Source of the DNA: Sporomusa malonica
Lineage (GTDB): Bacteria; Bacillota; Negativicutes; Sporomusales; Sporomusaceae
Length of the DNA stretch: 34,557 nt
NCBI RefSeq assembly: GCF_900176355.1
Contig: NZ_FWXI01000031.1
Location: 2,543 to 37,099 of the forward strand
Direction of reading: 5' to 3'
Numbering within the stretch: the first letter of the stretch is position 1; every line of letters begins with the position of its first letter. Both the position numbers and the translations under genes were made by a program. The notes under the pieces were generated by a model, which saw nothing but the letters and a program-made list of their open reading frames with translations, ran no database searches and had not been told where the DNA came from. Positions 23,917-32,230 of this stretch are shown here, one piece after another.

Positions 23917-23945
23917 CTTCATTTCCCTAAGAATTAAATAGCATA

Positions 23946-25937
23946 TTAAATGCCCTTTAATTCTTTAGTTATCAAATCAATTCTTGGCCGGATTTGTTTC
24001 TCGTAACTGTAATTATCCCTAATTTTGGCGTATCCTTTTTCACAGACTCCTCTAAGTTTATCGGGATGATCGTAATAATAAGATAGTTTCTCAATTATGT
24101 TATCTACGTCATATTCAATTATGACGATTTCTTCTCCTTCAATAAAATTACAGTTATTCAAATTCAAAGGGTCTGTGCAAAAAATAGCCACTTTCCTAAG
24201 TCCGGCATCTGTACAGCTAGCCGTTGGAAACCCATCAAAAGAGCCAGCGAAAATCCTACCGGAAATATTAGGAGAAAGTATAATATCCTTATCTCTATAA
24301 AATTCATCAAACCATTCTTGTTGTTGAACTCCATAAAAAGTTATTCTATCTTTAATAGTTGACACATCGATAATTTGATCATTAAAACTTCCAACTACAT
24401 GAAAGTATACATTATTATATTTATAGAAGAGTAATTTCGCTACCTTGATAAAAACATCATATCCTTTATCTTCGCCATGCGCTGTATATCTATGGGCGAC
24501 AAAACAAATATCCAATCTGTCTTTTTCAAACCCATAATGTATTTTGCAAATACAATCTTTTTTCAGTCTGTCTAGCGGCGTCACAACTCCAAATAAATAC
24601 TCTATTTGCTCAGGCGTACAAAATTTATTATTTATTAAATAATCATAAGTTATTTTTTGGGTAACAATGACTCGTCTAAAATATGGCGAGCTAACAACCC
24701 TCCGCAGTTTAGCATCCGAGGATGGATTATTAAGAGCAAAAGCACCGCCTGGATACAGGGTGAAAACGAACGGTATTTGTCTGACTTCTGCTGACCTAAG
24801 ATACGTGTAGGCATTTGATAAAAAAACAAAGTAGAGTAAATTGCATTTCATATTCTGAAAGGTTCTATTGTTATATTTTTCGATATTATTCGTAAAATCA
24901 GGATATTCTCTTTTAAAATTTATAATCAAATCGTCAATAGATTGATTTCCCAGACATTTTACCGATGCACCTGAAGTGAATATCTTAACGGAATCAAATG
25001 CTTGCAGATAGCTAAGGAATTCCTGATATCTAAAACTACTGATCGGATGGGGAAATACGTCGTCAACAATAACCAACTGAAAGGATTCACAATTCGTGTC
25101 GCATAAACATTTATTACGATATTTAGTAAATTCGGCATCATGTCTGTAATTTAAAAACTTATTATATTCATCTATATACTGTATCAATTTGTGAGCTTGA
25201 TTGGCTAGATTCATAGACGACCAAATGCCATTACTATGCTTTCTATAAATACTCATCGGTTTATTAATATATCCAATATCGCCAAACTCGGAATAGACTA
25301 TATTAAACATCCAATCTACCGTAAATAAATTATCGAAAAGTTGATTTTCCAAGAACTTAATAAATTTTGCATTATAGAAACAACATGAAAAATTACCAAT
25401 AAAGTTTGATAGCACCAAATCTTTCGTTGTATAAATAGTCTGTTGCAGTTGCTGATGTGTTTGGTATAACTCATATCGCTTTTCATTTTCATAATATATA
25501 ATGATGCTATTAAAACATATTGAACACCGCGGGTTATTTATTAAAAACTCCATTTGGGTCTGCAGTTTATCTACTGGAATCCAATAATCATCGCCTTCGC
25601 AGAAAGCAAAATAGTCAGCTTCCTTACATAGGCGTACACATTGTCCTAAATTTTTGGACACGCCTATGTTATTTTCATTTTTAATTACAGTAAAGTTTAC
25701 TGTACTATTCGACTGACATTCAATGAACTTTTCAATTATTTCAATTGTATTATCACTTGAACAATCGTCACATATAATTACTTTTAGTTTAAAGTTGCCG
25801 GTTTGCTGTACTATTCCTTTAAGACATTGCGTGATATATTTTTCATGATTATAGGAAAGTACACCAACACATATTGTTGGCGTATAATCTATAAGGTCTT
25901 CTTTACTAAGGCCACCCTCATTAGCATATATAGTTAT
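23946..25937 (-). CDS. GT2-GT4 fusion glycosyltransferase, apparent ATA start
   Basis: Read from ATA at 25937 the protein has 663 residues. The N-terminal GT2 domain opens with ICVGVLSYNHEKYITQCL and has VIICDDCSSDNT, ENNIGVSKNLGQC and the DD motif in CEGDDYWIP. The C-terminal half is GT4-like (GT-B): RLDICFVAHRYTAHGEDKGYDV, FHVVGSFN and FDGFPTASCTDAGLRKVAIF. The first standard start codon in frame is a GTG at 25661, which would delete the first 92 residues, that is most of the GT2 nucleotide-binding fold. The ATA lies 7 nt after AAGGGAGGG and follows an in-frame TAG by only one codon, so the coding region must begin near it. The sugar donors are unknown; the fusion suggests two consecutive transfers. 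Confidence 0.8.
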   Translation of the reverse strand: MTIYANEGGLSKEDLIDYTPTICVGVLSYNHEKYITQCLKGIVQQTGNFKLKVIICDDCSSDNTIEIIEKFIECQSNSTVNFTVIKNENNIGVSKNLGQCVRLCKEADYFAFCEGDDYWIPVDKLQTQMEFLINNPRCSICFNSIIIYYENEKRYELYQTHQQLQQTIYTTKDLVLSNFIGNFSCCFYNAKFIKFLENQLFDNLFTVDWMFNIVYSEFGDIGYINKPMSIYRKHSNGIWSSMNLANQAHKLIQYIDEYNKFLNYRHDAEFTKYRNKCLCDTNCESFQLVIVDDVFPHPISSFRYQEFLSYLQAFDSVKIFTSGASVKCLGNQSIDDLIINFKREYPDFTNNIEKYNNRTFQNMKCNLLYFVFLSNAYTYLRSAEVRQIPFVFTLYPGGAFALNNPSSDAKLRRVVSSPYFRRVIVTQKITYDYLINNKFCTPEQIEYLFGVVTPLDRLKKDCICKIHYGFEKDRLDICFVAHRYTAHGEDKGYDVFIKVAKLLFYKYNNVYFHVVGSFNDQIIDVSTIKDRITFYGVQQQEWFDEFYRDKDIILSPNISGRIFAGSFDGFPTASCTDAGLRKVAIFCTDPLNLNNCNFIEGEEIVIIEYDVDNIIEKLSYYYDHPDKLRGVCEKGYAKIRDNYSYEKQIRPRIDLITKELKGI

Positions 25938-26056
25938 ATGCTAGCCCTCCCTTAAATTTTATAGTGATTGTCTTTATCTTTGTAGTCCTATGACTTTCAT
26001 ATACTTGCCAAAGTTATCAATTACACTTTAAATATTCTTTTATTCCTTTTCCTTCT

Positions 26057-26875
26057 TTAATTGTCAACTGGAGGTTTTATCAAAAAACGCTCAACCATTT
26101 CCGAAATAACAACGTCAGGCTTAATCTTTTCAAGCAAATCGTAATCGATACAGGGTGAATGGATCAGATATGTTTTGCTGAAGCTTTCTATAATAAAGGG
26201 TATTACGCTATTAATAAATGAATCATGAAATACAATTGCTGTAGGTAAACTTGTGTTTTTGTTTAATGCTATTTTTGTATAACCTGAACTATTATTTTCA
26301 TAGATAATCTGTGCTCGGGGCTGTTTGACCACTCCCCATGAGAATATTGAAGTTTGCGGAGGCGTCAATTTGCTGCCTAAATCCAGGAGCGTCTCTCCAT
26401 CTGCAAATTGTATTTCTTCCCAATCCAGTATTTTAGTTGTAAAGTCTTTTTGTATAATGTTCATTACATACTCATATGCGATAAATGCCCCGATCCCATT
26501 CCAATGAGTGTCCGCCAGGGGATACATTTGATATTCTGTTTTATACAACTTTAAAACATCGACAGGAAAATATAATGGTAAGTTATAAGGCTTACAAGTA
26601 TTTATTAACTGATAGACAACTCGGTCGTCACTTATTTTATAATCATCAGGCAAGTATTCCGGATATATACTTTCTTTATTGGGAGCAATTAAAAAGTAGT
26701 ATTTTATACCCCTGTTCTTTAAAACAGCAAATCTAGATTCTAAAATTCGCAACCATTTTTTAAGCTCACGTTCTGTTAATTTTAAAGAACCATTATTTTG
26801 CTCTATAACACGGTTTGTATCATTTTGTAGAAAAAGCCAACCGTCTTTGCCAACTAGAACTTTTACATCCCCCAA
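26057..26875 (-). CDS. AlgX/AlgJ-like SGNH acetyltransferase-type protein
   Basis: About 272 residues. VLVGKDGWLFLQND is the usual start of the AlgX/AlgJ SGNH-like domain. LEN-type helices precede YYFLIAPNKESIYPEYLP. The catalytic signatures are DTHWNGIGA (Asp/His) and HDSFINS (Ser). Relatives O-acetylate exopolysaccharides such as alginate together with an MBOAT membrane protein. No MBOAT gene and no signal peptide are seen here, so it may act in the cytosol or with a partner elsewhere. Start: TTG at 26875, 9 nt after GGAAGGAG, is preferred; a GTG at 26896 would lie upstream of that site. Gap to the next upstream gene holds repeat copy D. Confidence 0.75.
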   Translation of the reverse strand: MGDVKVLVGKDGWLFLQNDTNRVIEQNNGSLKLTERELKKWLRILESRFAVLKNRGIKYYFLIAPNKESIYPEYLPDDYKISDDRVVYQLINTCKPYNLPLYFPVDVLKLYKTEYQMYPLADTHWNGIGAFIAYEYVMNIIQKDFTTKILDWEEIQFADGETLLDLGSKLTPPQTSIFSWGVVKQPRAQIIYENNSSGYTKIALNKNTSLPTAIVFHDSFINSVIPFIIESFSKTYLIHSPCIDYDLLEKIKPDVVISEMVERFLIKPPVDN

Positions 26876-26936
26876 TTGAATATACTCCTTCCTCACAATC
26901 CTTAGATTATTATTATTGGCTAGACTTAGGTGGAAA

Positions 26937-27004
26937 TCCGCCTGGATAAGGGCAACATCGGCTTCCGCTTTCGCTAAGGCTCGGCGTAATCCGTGTTTTC
27001 TTTA
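26937..27004 (-). repeat. dispersed structured repeat, copy D (3' truncated)
   Basis: On the minus strand it matches the head TAAAGAAAACACGG through GCCGAGCC, GCGAAAGCGGAAGCCGATGT and CCCTTATCCAGGCGGA, then diverges. The divergent tail forms its own short palindrome (AGGTGGA/TCCGCCT). It lies in the leader of the AlgX-like gene. Confidence 0.78.
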
Positions 27005-27073
27005 TTATGGTATAGTTTATGTTCTTGCCTCTACGGCTGTGACATAACGCCCTTTCTGAATGTTTGCCGTACC

Positions 27074-29302
27074 CTAGTCAAAACTTAAACGACTTAATCC
27101 TGACCGATACTGAAAGTAAGCCCACACAATGTCACTGTCTAAAGCAGCCTGTTCCCTAGCAATTGCTATATCAGGAGGCTGATGGGTGATAGGCAGGAGC
27201 GAGTATAGGTTATTTAATTGTTCCTGCCATCCACTATAATGGTGCTGGAGTATTATCGATTTTAGATAATTTCCCTGGCTAATGCGATACCCCTCATCTG
27301 ATGCCAGTTTCTCGATAGCTGCAAACAAGTCTTTCGAGCTAGGAAAGTGAGTTATTGCAATATCCGGTAAAATATCACTACTAAACTGTGCGGCAAAATC
27401 AATAGCTAAGCCAACAACCGGTATGCCCCTAGCACCTGCTTCAATGGCTGCCGCAAGTGACCCTACTGGTATTGGATCAAGGTATACATCAGCCGCGCTA
27501 TAGAATGTAGTCATATCCTCTTGGAATTCAAAAATTTTTATTGGTTGATCACTCTGACTTTGTGACCACCATCCTGCCCGAGAAGGCCCGACAACTAGAA
27601 TCTCGATATTGGGGTACTTATTAACCATTTCTCTAATCAACTTTGAAAAGTTATATACGCCACATGAAACCAGTTGATAGCGTGATGCACTGGTTAGAAA
27701 AACTATCTTATCCTCGCCTATACCCAGTTCCCTTTTAGCAGCTTGCTTATCAGGCAAATTCCGTGGCTTTGCCAGAGGGATCGGCAATATACAGGAGTTA
27801 TGCATATTCCTGCGAGACAAAGTTATCGTATGTCCGGCAGACCTATGATCGACTACAACGTCAGCAGCACTCATTCCTATGTTAAAGCCATAGTCTGCAT
27901 GATTAACAAAGACCACGGGGGGACCGCCAGCAACACCAAAAGCTACAGGAGCAACAGGATCATGGGGATGTATATGCAAAACAACTAAATCTGCCCATTT
28001 CGCAGCTGCTTCACGCAGCACTTTCGCTTTTTGACACAGGTTCAGTTTGACATCGTCAAGCTTTTTGCACCAGCCGCCGGAATGAAGCGCGGCATCCACC
28101 AGCCCTTGAGGAACAGCTTCGCTATTAAGAGTAACTATTACAGAATGAACTGACGAAGAATCCAGCCTTATCCAGCGCTCCGGCGTTCCAGAGTGACTGC
28201 TAGCAGCGTAACCTTGACTTACTACATGCAATACATTTTTCTTTTCCTTATTCTTAGGCGGAAACTGCAAGAAAGCAGCAGCTAACCGGTTATTTAATCT
28301 ACTGGATATTTTTCGCAAAATTAGCTCCAATCTAGAGGAAATGAAAAACCCTGGATGAGAGTGATATGCATAATCTGCTGCTTGTTTAACTAACACCACG
28401 GCTTTCTCTAGATTACCTGATAACAAAGCAAACTCAGCTTTGTCTATAAATGAAAAAAATTTCTTTCTTGTGTTTTCTATCCAGAACTGAAAATAGCTGG
28501 ATTCATATTGATAAGGAAACCAGTTTTTTACCATTAGGTCTTGGGTAAGCTCGTATGGCGCAGCCAAGTGCGGGGGTAAACCCCATTTTTCCATAAATTT
28601 CTGGCTGTTAATTTCCAATAGGTTGTTGAGTTGATTAGACTTCTCTCCAAAAGATACACTGCCAAAATGATGAATAAAGGTATCCCGGCATAAAACTAAG
28701 CGATAACCGGCTTTTCTGATACGCATACAATAGTCGTCATCCTCGTAATTCCCAGGAGAAAATGCCTCATCCAACAACCCAATCTTATTGATTACTTCAG
28801 CCTTAACTAATAGGCAGTAACCGACTAACCGTGCTCTATCTTCCCAACGTTCCGAATTAGAAATGTTCACCTGTTTGGCAAACCTTATCATTTCTTCCAC
28901 ACAAGAATATTCACAAGGAATGCTTTGAAAATTTGAACACGAGTTGGCAACTGCACCAACTGCACCAATATCGCTGGAACTGTATAAACATTTTGTAAGG
29001 TTAGTTAACCAGTTGGGCGTCACAATAGTGTCGTTGTTTAATAAAAGAATACTATTTCCCTTAGCCGCCTTTATGCCTTGATTACAGCCTACAGGGAAAC
29101 CGGCATTCTCACTATTTAGAATTAATCTTATATCTTGCTGGCCTTGCAACCACTCGACCGTGCCATCGGTTGAGTGGTTATCTATAACAATAATTTCATA
29201 AGATTCCGGCTGTGTATACTGTCTAATACTTTCAATGCAAAGCTTGTTATACTCTAGCTTGTTGTAGGTTATGACAATGATACTGGTAAGACAGCAGTCC
29301 AC
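27074..29302 (-). CDS. GT2-GT4 fusion glycosyltransferase
   Basis: 742 residues. The N-terminal GT2 domain (~1-240): SIIVITYNKLEYNKLCIESI, IIVIDNHSTDGT, NAGFPVGCNQGIKAAKG and the metal motif LLLNNDTIV. A helical linker (~270-345) follows, then a GT-B/GT4-like domain: VLHVVSQGYAASSHSGTPERW, VVLHIHPHDPVAP, VFLTSASRYQL, ILVVGPSRAGWW and a donor-binding-like stretch SLAAAIEAGARGIPVVG. The start is GTG behind GAGGAGGT. It is the larger of two GT2-GT4 fusions here and lies 48 nt after the next gene upstream. Linkage and donors are unknown; repeated domains of this type often build O-glycan or rhamnan chains. Confidence 0.85.
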   Translation of the reverse strand: MDCCLTSIIVITYNKLEYNKLCIESIRQYTQPESYEIIVIDNHSTDGTVEWLQGQQDIRLILNSENAGFPVGCNQGIKAAKGNSILLLNNDTIVTPNWLTNLTKCLYSSSDIGAVGAVANSCSNFQSIPCEYSCVEEMIRFAKQVNISNSERWEDRARLVGYCLLVKAEVINKIGLLDEAFSPGNYEDDDYCMRIRKAGYRLVLCRDTFIHHFGSVSFGEKSNQLNNLLEINSQKFMEKWGLPPHLAAPYELTQDLMVKNWFPYQYESSYFQFWIENTRKKFFSFIDKAEFALLSGNLEKAVVLVKQAADYAYHSHPGFFISSRLELILRKISSRLNNRLAAAFLQFPPKNKEKKNVLHVVSQGYAASSHSGTPERWIRLDSSSVHSVIVTLNSEAVPQGLVDAALHSGGWCKKLDDVKLNLCQKAKVLREAAAKWADLVVLHIHPHDPVAPVAFGVAGGPPVVFVNHADYGFNIGMSAADVVVDHRSAGHTITLSRRNMHNSCILPIPLAKPRNLPDKQAAKRELGIGEDKIVFLTSASRYQLVSCGVYNFSKLIREMVNKYPNIEILVVGPSRAGWWSQSQSDQPIKIFEFQEDMTTFYSAADVYLDPIPVGSLAAAIEAGARGIPVVGLAIDFAAQFSSDILPDIAITHFPSSKDLFAAIEKLASDEGYRISQGNYLKSIILQHHYSGWQEQLNNLYSLLPITHQPPDIAIAREQAALDSDIVWAYFQYRSGLSRLSFD

Positions 29303-29350
29303 TCTGAGACCTCCTCTAATTATAGGCTTAATACAACTCTGGAATTCCAG

Positions 29351-30472
29351 TTAATCACTCTCAGAAGGCTCATTATTCAGTTTACTTTGCAAAAGTTTTC
29401 GATTATGGTGAACCATTGGATTATCGGGAATAAATTTTGCCGCTTTTTCATTGTGTTCGTAAGCTAATTTGTAGTCGCCAAGACGTGAATAACATACGCA
29501 CAACTGAAGATGAGGCAACCATGTTTCACATTGATTATTCACTAACCCCCATGAGGAATTGGCAGTCTTTAGATGGGTAGCCAGTGTATACCAGAATATA
29601 GCCTGCCTTATTCGATTATTATTAAGATGATTAAAACCAAGCCGGCAGCAGAATTCGCTTCTTGGATTACTATATTGGAAGGATTGGTATATATACTTAA
29701 GCTCATTTTCTTCGTCATGAAGCAAATAATAGCAATCAGCTAAACTAGCACAGGCAGCAATTTTCTCTTCAGGCGCTCCTTGCTTAGTTTCTAGGAATTT
29801 TTGGTAACACTCAATTGCTCGGTTATAGAGATTATGTTCTCTTAACTCATTGGCATAATAGTATAAATCTCGCGGTGAGAATTCTTCTCCTTTTAACTGC
29901 CGTCGTTCATAGATTTTAAGATTGCGATCGCTATCGTGTTTTAAGGGCTTGTGAGCTACGGCAATTCCTGTATCTAATTGAGTGCCTTTCGCGTCTAAAA
30001 ATTCGTGAACTGCTCCAATCCACTGGTAATTTTTTTCTCGCTTAACTAAACGCTCCCTGCGTATTTGATAGGCTACGTTTCCATTTGGATCAAAACTTAA
30101 ATAATAAAGCATAGTAATGACTTCAACTTCCCGACTGAGAGTTGCTTTTAATGCAAGTAACTTTTGACGGTCTTGATCGAAAATAACATCATCAGCATCA
30201 AGCCAGAGAATGTATTCCTGCGTAGCCTTACTAAATGCATAATTGCGCGCGGCAGAAAAATCATCTATCCACTCAAAATCATAAATATTATTAGTAAACT
30301 GCCTTACTAGTTCTTTTGTTTTATCCGTTGAACCTGTGTCGACAATTATGATTTCGTCGACACTCTGCTCGATCGATCGCAAACAACGCTCAATTGTAGC
30401 TTCCTCGTTTTTTACAATCATACATAGGCTAATAGTTATAGGTGAGTGAGATTCCTTGTCAAACTCCGACAT
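29351..30472 (-). CDS. GT2 glycosyltransferase with C-terminal TPR repeats
   Basis: 373 residues. GT2 domain: ISLCMIVKNEEATIERCLRS, IIIVDTGSTDKT, FSAARNYAFSKA and the DxDD motif in ILWLDADDVIF (~92-100). From about 210 the sequence turns into TPR-like helical repeats (RELREHNLYNRAIECYQKFL-type, ASLADCYYLL, YSRLGDYKLAYEHNEKAAKF). This architecture occurs in SunS-like and other protein glycosyltransferases of Bacillota, where the TPR part contacts protein or peptide acceptors. A role in initiating glycosylation of a spore protein is therefore possible but unproven. The start is ATG behind AGGAGG. Its first ~33 codons are duplicated at 31738-31836. Confidence 0.87.
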   Translation of the reverse strand: MSEFDKESHSPITISLCMIVKNEEATIERCLRSIEQSVDEIIIVDTGSTDKTKELVRQFTNNIYDFEWIDDFSAARNYAFSKATQEYILWLDADDVIFDQDRQKLLALKATLSREVEVITMLYYLSFDPNGNVAYQIRRERLVKREKNYQWIGAVHEFLDAKGTQLDTGIAVAHKPLKHDSDRNLKIYERRQLKGEEFSPRDLYYYANELREHNLYNRAIECYQKFLETKQGAPEEKIAACASLADCYYLLHDEENELKYIYQSFQYSNPRSEFCCRLGFNHLNNNRIRQAIFWYTLATHLKTANSSWGLVNNQCETWLPHLQLCVCYSRLGDYKLAYEHNEKAAKFIPDNPMVHHNRKLLQSKLNNEPSESD

Positions 30473-30504
30473 GCTACTACCTCCTAAAGATATATAGTCA
30501 GTAA

Positions 30505-30717
30505 TTACTTTATTCTTAGAGGCACTGATATGTGAAAAAAAAGCTGATCCTCACTACATATTGGATCAGCTTTGTCATATTTAATAAGAATTTTTATCAC
30601 ATAGTCAATCAAGAGAATATTTAATTGTAAGCCTATACCCAGGTCCTCTACATTAATATATGCACCATAACACTTATATTGATAGTCACGCTCTCTAAAA
30701 TTGTTTTTGGGGGACAA
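30505..30717 (-). CDS. doubtful 70-residue open frame in leader region
   Basis: A TTG-started frame with a weak AGGGA site reads NNFRERDYQYKCYG and ILLIDYVIKILIKYDKADP. The duplicate copy preserves much of this protein, but the differences I can align fall at codon positions 1 and 2, and a one-base loss puts its TTG out of frame. A terminator hairpin lies inside the frame. It is probably non-coding or decayed. The rest of the 392-bp gap 30473-30864 holds only a terminator, leader and promoter. Confidence 0.2.
   Translation of the reverse strand: MSPKNNFRERDYQYKCYGAYINVEDLGIGLQLNILLIDYVIKILIKYDKADPICSEDQLFFHISVPLRIK
30535..30573 (-). terminator. rho-independent terminator on minus strand
   Basis: AAAGCTGATCC pairs with GGATCAGCTTT, followed on the minus strand by eight T. 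It lies upstream of the TPR glycosyltransferase gene, so it could act as a leader attenuator or shield that gene. A degenerate version is at 31902-31939. Confidence 0.7.
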
Positions 30718-30795
30718 TTAATCCCTGCGATGCTATGCATATATTACATTGTGCAACCTGATATGCAAATAAAAATCCATCTATTTTTCATAAGC

Positions 30796-30821
30796 ACTTT
30801 ACCATAGGATTGCATAGTATA
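30796..30821 (+). promoter_or_regulatory. sigma-K-like promoter
   Basis: AC (30796-30797), 15 nt, CATAGTATA (30813-30821), 43 nt before the ATG at 30865. Confidence 0.55.
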
Positions 30822-30864
30822 TAGTAGGCGAAGAGCCAAAACAATTTAAAGGAGCGAATCAACA

Positions 30865-31401
30865 ATGGCATTTGGTATGAAAAAAGGAAAAGGAAAAGGA
30901 TTTAATCTCGACTGCGTATTAGGAAACGCAAGTATTACTGTCGTAACCTGCTGTGGTTTTATATTCCAAGGAGTCGTTGTTGAAGAAGACGACGATAAAA
31001 CCCGTGCGCAATACGGCTGCCCAGTTGTTTTCCCAACTATGACTATGGGCTACGACCATGACAAAGACGACAATAAAAAAGACTGCAAAGATGACGATGA
31101 CAAAGATGACAAAAAACATCATTGCCCCAAACCGATTGAAGTTGATGTTGATGTCAAATGCAATAATGATCCCAAATTCATCTGCCTGCGCTTAGACTGC
31201 CCTCCTACTTTTGTGTGCTGTGATCCAACAGGTGCTCTCTTTGCCGGAATCGTTCCTGTAATAGTTACAGCAGGCGGCGCTTCAGGACTCAATCTGTTTG
31301 CTGAAGATGACACTATATTAATTGGCTTAGATGAGATTGCCGCCATAGGCCCATTCAGCACCTGCTTTGCTTCTGCTCGACCGGGGGTTGTCCCTCTTTA
31401 A
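30865..31401 (+). CDS. Cys-rich spore coat-like protein, paralogue 2
   Basis: 178 residues, with the same order as paralogue 1: a Lys/Gly-rich head, FNLDCVLGNASITVVTCCG, an Asp/Lys linker (about residues 58-87, with DDDDKDDKKHH near its end), VDVDVKCNNDPKFICLRLDC, FVCCDPTG and a DDTILIGLDEIAAIGP block. It differs from paralogue 3 mainly in the linker and at the C-terminus (SARPGVVPL in place of an early stop). The start is ATG with AAAGGAG. It lacks the CGAAACCCC terminator found after paralogues 1 and 3, because the sequence downstream of the gene has been replaced (31402 onward). Function unknown; structural coat role inferred. Confidence 0.65.
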   Translation: MAFGMKKGKGKGFNLDCVLGNASITVVTCCGFIFQGVVVEEDDDKTRAQYGCPVVFPTMTMGYDHDKDDNKKDCKDDDDKDDKKHHCPKPIEVDVDVKCNNDPKFICLRLDCPPTFVCCDPTGALFAGIVPVIVTAGGASGLNLFAEDDTILIGLDEIAAIGPFSTCFASARPGVVPL

Positions 31402-31737
31402 CCCCCTAATTGGATTGGAGTCCTGTCTAAGAATCAGTTAAAATATAACTAACGGATTAATGGAGGGGACAGGACATGAAAGGTCACAAAATGGTGGTAA
31501 ATATGGACTTAGCCTCGTTTACAGTAAGAGTATAAACCCGCGCGCCCTTAGCTATAAAACTGCACTCATGCAGCAATTAGTCAATGGCCGCTATAAGCGG
31601 GGCGAAGCCGAACCATTTACTAATTGCTGAACGAGTACTACAATCCATGCACTTAAGCGCGCAATACTTCGAAATAATTAGATATGCTATGCTATTTCAA
31701 GATATTGTGACAAAACTCCAAAGTTCGGGGGTTGAAC
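31402..31737. other. 336-bp spacer between duplicated blocks
   Basis: No supported protein gene. GTCCTGTC (31421-31428) and GACAGGAC (31467-31474) form an inverted repeat. A 19-codon frame with GGAGGGG upstream starts near 31476 and ends at a TAA near 31532. A branched inverted-repeat structure follows at 31540-31662. The spacer resembles neither copy of the duplicated block and may be the remains of an inserted element. Confidence 0.5.
31540..31662. ncRNA. possible branched structured RNA or small mobile element
   Basis: Nested inverted repeats: GCGCGC at 31540-31545 with 31657-31662; CAGCAATTAGT (31571-31581) with ACTAATTGCTG (31619-31629), 11 bp perfect; AATGG (31583-31587) with CCATT (31613-31617). 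Inside are two hairpins, CCGC-tataa-GCGG and GGC-gaa-GCC. The strand of any transcript is unknown. Confidence 0.4.
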
Positions 31738-31836
31738 CGATCGCAAACAACGCTCAATCGTAGCTTCCTCGTTTTTTACAATCATACATAGGCTAATAGT
31801 TATAGGTGAGTGAGATTCCCTGCCAAACTCCGACAT
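31738..31836 (-). pseudogene. 5' fragment of TPR glycosyltransferase gene
   Basis: The ATG at 31836 and about 33 codons reproduce the start of the gene at 30472 (MSEF, then SHSPITISLCMIVKNEEATI) with a few changes. Homology stops at CGATCG and the frame runs into unrelated sequence. It is a by-product of the 1-kb duplication. Confidence 0.88.
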
Positions 31837-32161
31837 GCTACTATCTCCTAAAGATATATGGTCAGTAATTACTTTATTCTTAGAGGCACTGATATATGTG
31901 AAAAAAGCTGATTCCCACTACATGTTGAGGATCAGCTTTGTCATATTTAATAAGAATTCTTGTCACATAGTCAATCAAGAGAATATTTACTTGTGAGCCT
32001 ATAGCCAGGTCCTCTACATTAATATATGTACCATAACACTTATATTGATAGTCACGCTCTCTAAAATTGTTTTGGGGGACAATTAACCACTGCGATGCTA
32101 ATGCATATATTACATTGTGCAACCTGATATGCAAATAAAAATTCATCTATTTTTCATAAGC

Positions 32162-32187
32162 ACTTTACCGTAGGGTTGCATAGTATA
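32162..32187 (+). promoter_or_regulatory. sigma-K-like promoter
   Basis: AC (32162-32163), 15 nt, CATAGTATA (32179-32187), the same as upstream of paralogue 2. Confidence 0.55.
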
Positions 32188-32230
32188 TAGTAGGCGAAGA
32201 GCCAAAACAATTTAAAGGAGCGAATCACTA

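Larger units (their letters stand above)
30374..31370. repeat. 1-kb duplicated block, left copy
   Basis: It runs from within the 5' end of the TPR glycosyltransferase, across the intergenic region, to near the 3' end of the coat-like gene. It repeats at 31738-32727 in the same orientation with high identity, apart from small substitutions and indels. Confidence 0.88.

Noticed and set aside
31402..31737. Group II intron or IS605-type element
   Set aside because: Structured repeats are present, but no domain V, no transposase or TnpB-like frame and no diagnostic ends could be identified.
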